Position numbers and translations under genes: made by a program
From: Brevibacterium picturae
Lineage (GTDB): Bacteria; Actinomycetota; Actinomycetes; Actinomycetales; Brevibacteriaceae
Direction: 5' to 3'
Assembly: GCF_030453725.1 (NCBI RefSeq)
Contig: NZ_JAKDJU010000051.1
Location: forward strand, 1-19,205
Length of the DNA: 19,205 nucleotides
Part shown: positions 1 through 5,706 of the stretch, piece by piece
Layout: each line of letters starts with the position of its first letter
How positions within the stretch are numbered: the stretch's first letter is position 1
The notes under the pieces: generated by a model
Databases searched by the model: none
Told to the model about the DNA's origin: nothing
What the model saw: only the letters and a program-made list of their open reading frames with translations

Positions 1-1
1 C

Positions 2-91
2 AGCGTCAGTGCAGGCGATGTCCACCACCTGCGACCGGCTGCCGACGGCACCGCCACCGGCACCGCCGCGGACGACGGAGGTCGCAGATGA
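2..91 (+). CDS. birA: C-terminal end of a probable biotin--[acetyl-CoA-carboxylase] ligase (partial, 5' end outside window)
   Basis: An open frame enters from the left edge and ends at TGA 89-91, giving 29 residues that begin SVSAGDVHHLRP and finish in an Ala/Thr/Gly/Asp-rich tail. The segment VSAGDVHHLRP resembles the last beta strand of the BirA C-terminal domain, where biotin-protein ligases typically end with an SAGDV-HLR-like sequence. BirA attaches biotin to the carrier protein of acyl-CoA carboxylases. The stop codon overlaps the next gene's start as ATGA, so the cyclase is probably co-transcribed and translationally coupled to it. The context fits: in mycobacteria birA lies close to purK and purE. 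Only the last tenth of the protein is visible, so the assignment rests on one short motif and on gene order. Confidence 0.55.
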   Translation, partial: SVSAGDVHHLRPAADGTATGTAADDGGRR

Positions 92-1572
92 CAGGCGTCT
101 CGGACTTCACCGCCCAATTCGATATCGTCACCGGCGAGTCACTGGGCGAGGCTGCGGAAGACGAATCCGCTCAGGGCCGGAGCACTGACGACCTCGCTGA
201 CTCGACCGATGGCGCGGATGCGGCTCAGGACTCGAGCCGCGGCCCCCAGACAATTCCGGTGATCACGGAGGAACACATCGACGCATCATCTACCTCGGAC
301 ACCCCGCCGGCCGCCTCGGCGCCCCCTTCCGTCGAAGGGATCGAACACGGCGATGAGGACCTGCCTCCCACCTCGCTGATGTCGACCGTGCCTTGGGCCG
401 AGGATGAGGACTCCTCGGAGGAGACCGCGGGCGGCGACTTCTCCGGGGGACTGCACGAGGATCCGCGCACTGCTGCCCTGCAGATCATCGACGAAGACGA
501 CAAGGATGAGGACGAAACCGTCTACGAGACCCGCAGCGCCGCCGAACGGCTCGAGGAGATCCTCCTCGACGGCAAACGCGTGCTCGACCGGAGGGAGGCG
601 GCGAAGCTCGGCGGCATCTCCACGGTCTCGGCGCGGAAGATGTGGCGGGCGCTGGGCATGTCGCAGACGGACGGGACTGAGAAGGCCTACACCGTCAGTG
701 ACGCCCACGCTCTGCGGATGTGGGCCAAGCCCGTGGCCGACGGCCTCATCGATCAGGGCACGGCGCTGTCCCTGGCCCGCGCAATCGGCCAGACCACGGA
801 CCGTCTGGTCGTGTGGCAGATGGAGACTCTCGTCGATTTCCTCACCGAGGAGAAGGGACTGACCGATCCCGAGGCCAGGCGCGATGCGCTGCAGGTCGTC
901 GAGGACATGGTCGATCCTCTGCAGAAGATGTTGACGTATTCCTGGCGGCGCAACCTCGCCGAGGTCATGGGACGGCTCAACGTCAACGTCTCCGACGGCC
1001 TGGCCATGGACAACAGGCAGGGCTGGTACGACTCGTCGATGCCGCTGGCTCGTGCGGTCGGCTTCATCGACCTCGTCTCCTATACGCGCCTGTCGCAGAA
1101 GATGGAGCCAAGGCAGCTGGCGAATCTGGTGCAGGAGTTCCAGGGCATGGCCTACAACATCGTGGCCACCGGTGGCGGCCGGGTCATCAAGACCGTCGGC
1201 GATGAGGTCTTCTTCGCCGCCGAGACGCCGATGGGCGGTGCAGAGATCGCGATGACCCTGATGGAGCGCGTCACCGCGGCCGAGGACCTTCCGCAGGCGC
1301 GGGTCGGCTTCGTCTGGGGCAGGGTCCTGTCACGGCTGGGCGACATCTTCGGATCGAGCGTCAACCTGGCAGCCCGGCTCACCGCCGTGGCAGACCCGGG
1401 CACGATCTTCACCGACGAGGACACAGCGCGAGTCCTCTCAGCCTCGGACTCCTACGTCTTCGAGCGGCGCGAGTCGATCACGCTCCAGGGGCTGGGGGAG
1501 ACCGGCATCGGCGAGATGAAGCGCGGCACCGCCGCCCGCATGCAGCTGGACCTCGACGACGACGAGAACTGA
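88..1572 (+). CDS. Class III adenylyl cyclase with Rv1264-like regulatory domain
   Basis: This 494-residue protein should convert ATP to cAMP and pyrophosphate in the cytoplasm. Residues 1-150 are acidic, low-complexity and probably disordered. Residues about 150-305 look like the helical adenylate-cyclase regulatory domain of the pH-responsive mycobacterial cyclase Rv1264. Residues about 318-490 are the class III catalytic domain. All six canonical catalytic positions are present: metal-binding Asp328 (GFIDLVSYT) and Asp372 (KTVGDEVFF), adenine-selecting Lys368 and Asp419, and transition-state Asn426 and Arg430 (SSVNLAARL). The Asp-to-Asn spacing of 7 matches known cyclases, so a homodimer with two complete sites is expected. 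No membrane segment is seen. GGAGG at 77-81 lies 6 bases before the ATG, which overlaps the preceding stop codon (ATGA). Lys and Asp at the selectivity positions favour ATP over GTP; the regulatory-domain call is by resemblance. Confidence 0.88.
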   Translation: MTGVSDFTAQFDIVTGESLGEAAEDESAQGRSTDDLADSTDGADAAQDSSRGPQTIPVITEEHIDASSTSDTPPAASAPPSVEGIEHGDEDLPPTSLMSTVPWAEDEDSSEETAGGDFSGGLHEDPRTAALQIIDEDDKDEDETVYETRSAAERLEEILLDGKRVLDRREAAKLGGISTVSARKMWRALGMSQTDGTEKAYTVSDAHALRMWAKPVADGLIDQGTALSLARAIGQTTDRLVVWQMETLVDFLTEEKGLTDPEARRDALQVVEDMVDPLQKMLTYSWRRNLAEVMGRLNVNVSDGLAMDNRQGWYDSSMPLARAVGFIDLVSYTRLSQKMEPRQLANLVQEFQGMAYNIVATGGGRVIKTVGDEVFFAAETPMGGAEIAMTLMERVTAAEDLPQARVGFVWGRVLSRLGDIFGSSVNLAARLTAVADPGTIFTDEDTARVLSASDSYVFERRESITLQGLGETGIGEMKRGTAARMQLDLDDDEN

Positions 1573-1790
1573 GTCGCGCGTCGCCCACCTGTGCGTGCGC
1601 TCGGCACCTGTGCCCGCACTCCGCACCGTTAGTCGGAGTTGCGACACCTGCAGTGGTTGCTTTTGCGACTGCGGGTATCACGCGCGAAGTGGACCGTGTA
1701 CGCGATCACCAGTTGGCGGCAGGGCAGCTTTTCTCACGAATTCCCTCAGACCAACCCGGGCAATCGATCCGAACCGCTCTGCCCAATTCC
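1573..1790. other. Convergent intergenic region between cyclase and parC
   Basis: This gap separates two genes that end towards each other, so it should terminate both transcripts. The best hairpin candidate is ACTCCG (1618-1623) pairing with CGGAGT (1634-1639) around a 10-base loop; there is no convincing T-run. The stretch also has a direct repeat of TTGCGAC (about 1640-1646 and 1664-1670) and a 13-base sequence at 1643-1655 that is identical to part of the palindrome upstream of tetR. No coding region is supported here. Confidence 0.4.
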
Positions 1791-4535
1791 TCAGAATAAT
1801 GCACTGTCGTCGTCATCATCGTCGTCATGCGAGACGATGACAGCATCGTCGGAGTCCATCTTCGAGCGCGCGATCTCTTCCTTCGCCTCGTTGAGATCGC
1901 CGCCGTCAACACGTTCGAGGTCGAGTTCGTCGAAGCTCGTCGCCAGTCCCTGGGTGCGCGAGGTCGCCGAGGACGACGCACCACCGCCGGAAACCCTCGT
2001 GTCGTCGACCGTCCCAGCACCGCCGGACGCTGCCGTGTCACCGCCCGACCCCGAATCGTCGACCGCATCTTCGGCGTCGCCGAGGCGGGGGACCGTTCCG
2101 ATGATGTCGATCTTGGATTCGAGCGGCGAGCCCGAGGCATCGCGCTTCGACATCTCTGCCGGCAGCGTCCTGGCTCCTCCGGCCTGAGCAGCAGCCTGCG
2201 GAGTGTCGCCGACCCAGGCCAGCGACAGCGCGGTCTCGCCCTTGAGGAATTTGTGGGCGCGCACACCCGAGGTCGCACGGCCCTTGGTCGGGAACTCGGA
2301 GAAGTCGCTGACCTTGATCGATGACGATGGTGCGCCGTAGAAGTTCTCACCGCTGGCGACCGTGACCACGGCGAACGTGCCGATGCTCGTATCGGCATCC
2401 CCGTCCTCATCGGTTTTGGCGGCCTTGGGAGTCATGCCGAAGAAGATGGCGCGCGCATCGGCGGCGACCTTCATTCCCGCCACACCTGAGGCATTCCAGC
2501 CCTGGGCCCGCAGGCCCGAGGCATCGAAGGCCAGCAGCTGCGAGCTCGAGGTCACGAACACCGCCAGAGACTCGTCGATGTCCTTGGGCTGAGCGACTCC
2601 GATGACGGAATCCTTGCCCTTGAGCGTGATCGCCTCCCATTCGCTCTTGTTCGGTCGAGCCGCCACGGACACGCGTTTGACGACACCGCCTGCGGTGCCG
2701 ACGACGAACTCCCGGTCGAGGTCGATGAGACCGAGCACCGACTCGTTCTTCTCCAGACTCACATAGTCGGCGATCTTGACTCCGCCGGCGACATTCGGCC
2801 TGTTCGCGGCCGGCGGCAGCGCCGGGAGGTCGACGACATCGACCATGTGCACACGCCCTGCCGAGGTCACCGCTCCGACCTTGCCCTGAGTCGTCGACAC
2901 GATCTCAGAGCGCAGAGCATCATGACTCGAGCGCTTCCCGACCCTCTGCAGCGCCGATGCATCTGCTGTCCGGGCGATCCGGCCCGAGGTCGACAGCAGC
3001 ACCCGGCAGGGGCCATCGGCGATCTTGAGATCCGACTGGGCCTTCTTGCCCTTGGCGCTCAGCTCCTTCATCGACCCTTCGATGAGGACCGTGCGCCGAG
3101 GCGAGCCGATGGCTTCCGCCGTCGCCTCGAGCTCAGTGGCCACGAGTTCACGCAGCTTGGCCTCATCGGCCAGCAGCGACTCGAGGTAGTCGATCTTCTT
3201 GCGCAGTTCGTCACGCTCGGCCTCGAGTTCGATGCGCGAGAACTTCGTCAGCCGGCGCAGCTGCAGGTCGAGGATGTAGGTGGCCTGGAGCTCCGAGAGC
3301 TCGAAGACGTCCATCAGGCGGGTGCGAGCCGTGGCCGCATCGTCGGAGGAGCGAATGAGCTGGATGACCTCGTCGATGTCGACGATCGCGATGAGCAGGC
3401 CTTCGACGAGGTGGAGGCGATCCTTGGCCTTGCGCAGCTGGAACGCGGTGCGGCGTCTGACGACATCGATGCGGTGGGCGAGGTAGACGGTCAGCAGCTC
3501 GCGCAGTCCCAGCGTTCGCGGCTGTCCGTCGACGAGGCAGACATTGTTCATGCTGAACGATTCTTCGAGCGGGGTCTGCCGGTAGAGCTCAGCGAGGACC
3601 GCCTCCGGATTGAAGCCGTTCTTGATGCCGATGACCAGGCGCATGCCGTTCTTGCGGTCCGAGTAGTCATCGATCGAGGCGATGCCTGTGAGCTTCTTCG
3701 CACCGACAGCGTCCTTGACCTTCGCCACGACCTTCTCCGGTCCCACAAGATAGGGCAGCTCTGTGACGACGATGCCCTTGCGCCGGGCATTGATGTTCTC
3801 GATCGACACCGTGGCCCGGGTGCGGAACGTGCCGCGGCCTGTCTCATAGGCGTCGCGGACCCCATCGAGTCCGATGATCCGCCCGCCGGTGGGCAGATCC
3901 GGGCCGGGGATGAAGCGCATGAGCTCGGCCAGGCCCGCTTCCGGATTCCGGATCAGGTGGCAGCAGGCAGCGATGACTTCGCCCGGATTGTGCGGGGCCA
4001 TATTGGTGGCCATGCCCACGGCGATTCCGGAGGTGCCGTTGATGAGCAGGTTCGGGAAAGCGCTGGGCAGAACCTCAGGCTGAGTCAGCGTGTTGTCGTA
4101 GTTGCCGACGAAGTCGACGACATCCTCGTCGAGGCCGGCGATCAGCTGCATGGAGGCCGAGGTCAGCCGTGCCTCCGTGTAACGTGGGGCTGCGGGGCCG
4201 TCATCGAGGGAACCGAAGTTTCCGTGGCCGTCGACGAGCGGCACACGCATGATGAAGCCCTGGCTCAGACGCACCAGTGCGTCGTAGATCGCGGTGTCAC
4301 CGTGCGGGTGGAGCTTGCCCATGACATCGCCGACGATGCGGGAGGACTTCACATGACCGCGCTCGGGGCGCAGACCCATGTCACCCATCTGGTAGACGAT
4401 GCGCCGCTGAACGGGCTTCAGACCATCGCGTGCATCGGGCAGGGCGCGGGAGTGGATGACTGAGACCGCATATTCGAGGAACGAACTCTCCATCTCTGAT
4501 GAGACGTCGACATCGATGACTCTGCCTTCGGCCAT
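1791..4535 (-). CDS. parC: DNA topoisomerase IV subunit A-like protein (ParC; GyrA/ParC family)
   Basis: This type IIA topoisomerase subunit breaks and rejoins DNA and needs an ATPase B subunit (ParE/GyrB), which is not in this window. With the start at 4535 it is 914 residues. The start has AAGGAG just upstream; an ORF extension to 4553 has no such site. The breakage-reunion domain occupies about residues 1-500, with catalytic Tyr119 in APRYTEARL and the quinolone-region sequence HPHGDTAIYD, where Thr81 and Asp85 match E. coli GyrA Ser83 and Asp87. A beta-pinwheel-like C-terminal domain follows at about 505-770. The GyrA box (QRRGGKG) is not visible, favouring ParC over GyrA. Residues 790-914 form a Ser/Asp/Gly-rich tail with seven consecutive Asp residues four positions before the end. 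Actinobacteria usually keep gyrA beside gyrB near the origin, also suggesting the second paralogue here. Confidence 0.88.
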   Translation of the reverse strand: MAEGRVIDVDVSSEMESSFLEYAVSVIHSRALPDARDGLKPVQRRIVYQMGDMGLRPERGHVKSSRIVGDVMGKLHPHGDTAIYDALVRLSQGFIMRVPLVDGHGNFGSLDDGPAAPRYTEARLTSASMQLIAGLDEDVVDFVGNYDNTLTQPEVLPSAFPNLLINGTSGIAVGMATNMAPHNPGEVIAACCHLIRNPEAGLAELMRFIPGPDLPTGGRIIGLDGVRDAYETGRGTFRTRATVSIENINARRKGIVVTELPYLVGPEKVVAKVKDAVGAKKLTGIASIDDYSDRKNGMRLVIGIKNGFNPEAVLAELYRQTPLEESFSMNNVCLVDGQPRTLGLRELLTVYLAHRIDVVRRRTAFQLRKAKDRLHLVEGLLIAIVDIDEVIQLIRSSDDAATARTRLMDVFELSELQATYILDLQLRRLTKFSRIELEAERDELRKKIDYLESLLADEAKLRELVATELEATAEAIGSPRRTVLIEGSMKELSAKGKKAQSDLKIADGPCRVLLSTSGRIARTADASALQRVGKRSSHDALRSEIVSTTQGKVGAVTSAGRVHMVDVVDLPALPPAANRPNVAGGVKIADYVSLEKNESVLGLIDLDREFVVGTAGGVVKRVSVAARPNKSEWEAITLKGKDSVIGVAQPKDIDESLAVFVTSSSQLLAFDASGLRAQGWNASGVAGMKVAADARAIFFGMTPKAAKTDEDGDADTSIGTFAVVTVASGENFYGAPSSSIKVSDFSEFPTKGRATSGVRAHKFLKGETALSLAWVGDTPQAAAQAGGARTLPAEMSKRDASGSPLESKIDIIGTVPRLGDAEDAVDDSGSGGDTAASGGAGTVDDTRVSGGGASSSATSRTQGLATSFDELDLERVDGGDLNEAKEEIARSKMDSDDAVIVSHDDDDDDDSALF

Positions 4536-4783
4536 GGAACTCCTTTGACGCACGATTCTTTCGCTCCGGATGCTCCCTCATGCACCGAGTCGAGACATCG
4601 GCAACGGAGAACACCTGTCGATTCTAGCGTTCGATTTGAGTTCTACGGCTCAAGACCGCTTTTCCGGGGCGTCCGTGTCGTTCGCACGTGCGCCTGCGCC
4701 TGTGCCTGTGCCTGCGAGGTCGTTCGCAGGAATGCCTGCGCCTGTGTTCTGAGGTCAAATCACACGTGTGTTCTCAGGCAGGT
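4536..4783. promoter_or_regulatory. parC upstream region with hexamer repeats and a small inverted repeat
   Basis: This 248-base gap between parC and the 3' end of tetR must hold the parC promoter unless tetR and parC are co-transcribed. I could not fix -35 and -10 boxes. It contains 4.5 copies of a GCGCCT/GTGCCT hexamer (4690-4716), an imperfect 42-base-period duplication (see the repeat entry), and a palindrome CACACGTGTG (4761-4770) flanked by CTGAG (4750-4754) and CTCAG (4773-4777), which could pair and form the end of the tetR transcript. Confidence 0.4.
4677..4746. repeat. Imperfect 42-base-period tandem duplication containing a hexamer repeat
   Basis: The 10-mer GTCGTTCGCA occurs at 4677-4686 and again at 4719-4728. 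Each copy leads into GCCTGCGCCTGTG, so 28 bases are duplicated with four mismatches in the middle. The first copy is followed by extra GTGCCT units, giving a hexamer run at 4690-4716. The region lies upstream of parC and is non-coding on the calls made here. It looks like slippage-prone sequence; a function is not visible. Confidence 0.65.
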
Positions 4784-5338
4784 TCAGGCTGGTGTCGCAG
4801 CTGTGCCCAACCATGCGAGGAACTGTTCCATGAACGACTCGATGTGCGGACGATCCGCCGTTCCTGCGATCAGTTCGGCGACCATCATGCCCATCACTGA
4901 GCTGTTGATCGTGCGTGCCGTTTCGGCATCGACCTTGGCCAGTCGCATGACGAACTCATCGATCTTGTGCATGTTCTTCTGCTTCGCTGCCACAGCTTCG
5001 CCCGGTAGTGCGGGGTCGAGGCTGAGCATGATCGTCGTGTAGAAGCGATTGCGGTCCGTGGTCAGCCAGCTCATGCAGAAATCGACGGCGATGTCCTGGG
5101 CAGGCTTTCCGCTGCCGTGGAACATGTCCGGCAGGCGCTCGAGCTGCTGGGTATTGAGCTCGCCGATGCGCTCCATGATTCCGGTGACCAGGGCATCACG
5201 GGTGCGGTAGACGTTCGACGTGGAGCCGACGGGCAGTTCGGCAAGGGCATCGACTGCCCTATGGGTGAGTCCACGAACTCCCTGTTCGGCGACTACGGCT
5301 ATTGCGGAGTCGGTGACGACGTCTCTTCGTGAAATCAT
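4784..5338 (-). CDS. TetR/AcrR-family transcriptional regulator
   Basis: This 184-residue protein has the size and layout of TetR-family repressors. Residues about 5-52 form the N-terminal DNA-binding domain: a first helix (SRRDVVTDSAIAVVAEQG), a turn-helix with GLTHRAVDALAELPVGSTSNVYRTRDAL, which matches the family pattern of a conserved Gly, the recognition helix and a Tyr-containing helix 4 start. The rest is the helical ligand-binding and dimerization part, which does not identify a ligand. The ATG at 5336-5338 has only a weak GAAAG ribosome site. Two near-perfect palindromes lie 25-76 bases upstream of the start codon and probably bind this protein, so autoregulation is likely. No gene is transcribed divergently from it, so the usual divergent target is missing; parC lies downstream on the same strand. 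Confidence 0.88.
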   Translation of the reverse strand: MISRRDVVTDSAIAVVAEQGVRGLTHRAVDALAELPVGSTSNVYRTRDALVTGIMERIGELNTQQLERLPDMFHGSGKPAQDIAVDFCMSWLTTDRNRFYTTIMLSLDPALPGEAVAAKQKNMHKIDEFVMRLAKVDAETARTINSSVMGMMVAELIAGTADRPHIESFMEQFLAWLGTAATPA

Positions 5339-5361
5339 TTCTTTCGGGCCTCACTCTCGTG

Positions 5362-5384
5362 AGACACCTGCAGTGCAGGTGTCT
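5362..5384. promoter_or_regulatory. Perfect 23-base palindrome, probable TetR operator
   Basis: Arms AGACACCTGCA (5362-5372) and TGCAGGTGTCT (5374-5384) are exact reverse complements around a single central G. The site starts 24 bases upstream of the tetR start codon. Its size, symmetry and position are those of a TetR-family operator in an autoregulated gene. That this TetR protein binds it is inferred from location only. Confidence 0.65.
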
Positions 5385-5397
5385 TTGGGACGGTGGA

Positions 5398-5414
5398 TGA
5401 CCAGCGGCTGGTCA
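5398..5414. promoter_or_regulatory. Perfect 17-base palindrome, second probable TetR operator
   Basis: TGACCAGC (5398-5405) and GCTGGTCA (5407-5414) are exact reverse complements around a central G. Its centre is 33 bases, about three helical turns, from the centre of the neighbouring 23-base palindrome, so the two sites face the same side of the DNA. The sequences of the two palindromes differ, so they may bind the same protein with different affinity or two different proteins. Confidence 0.55.
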
Positions 5415-5614
5415 CAGACTATGGCTAATATTCGGCCACACACTAAAACACAAATTCATAACGTTTCGTGTCGAACGGATACAGACACTACCTGCAATAG
5501 CGAAGAATTGGTATAAGACTCGCCAAACTGACAGTCGGTTCCCACTAAACGGGGCATGTCTTCGTCCCATGGGCTCTGACTCCACCTTAGTGTCATGCGC
5601 GCGAAGGTGCCACC

Positions 5615-5629
5615 GTCTGGCCACCAGAC
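5615..5629 (-). terminator. Small inverted repeat downstream of the acetyltransferase gene
   Basis: GTCTGG (5615-5620) and CCAGAC (5624-5629) form a six-pair hairpin with a three-base loop, about 78 bases beyond the acetyltransferase stop codon. A second inverted repeat, CGGCAG/CTGCCG (5636-5641 and 5654-5659), lies beside it. There is no U-run after either, so an intrinsic terminator role is only a guess. Confidence 0.25.
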
Positions 5630-5706
5630 CCTCCTCGGCAGCGGCCACGGGACCTGCCGGCCGATTCGACCAGCGCCTCTGTGCCAGTCGGCCCGCCCGC
5701 CGCCGA

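Larger units (their letters stand above)
5339..5706. other. 368-base non-coding stretch between tetR and the acetyltransferase gene
   Basis: Both flanking genes are on the minus strand, so this holds the 3' end of the acetyltransferase transcript and the promoter of tetR. The left part contains two palindromes (5362-5384 and 5398-5414). Bases about 5415-5520 are clearly richer in A/T than the rest of the window, as expected for a promoter. A possible minus-strand promoter is TTGTGT (5448-5453) with TATTAG (5425-5430), 17 bases apart; both boxes are poor matches. The right part has two small inverted repeats (GTCTGG/CCAGAC and CGGCAG/CTGCCG). Open frames here are short or run antisense into the acetyltransferase gene, and I support none. 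Confidence 0.5.

Noticed and set aside
2847..4463. A 538-residue open frame on the plus strand opposite parC.
   Set aside because: It is the mirror of a clear topoisomerase frame. The protein is rich in Arg, Gly, Asp and His with no recognizable domain, typical of antisense frames in high-GC DNA.
1791..4535. Calling the topoisomerase subunit GyrA.
   Set aside because: The QRRGGKG GyrA box is not visible, there is no gyrB neighbour, and the context differs from the gyrBA locus near the origin. The ParC call is still a paralogue decision and not absolute.
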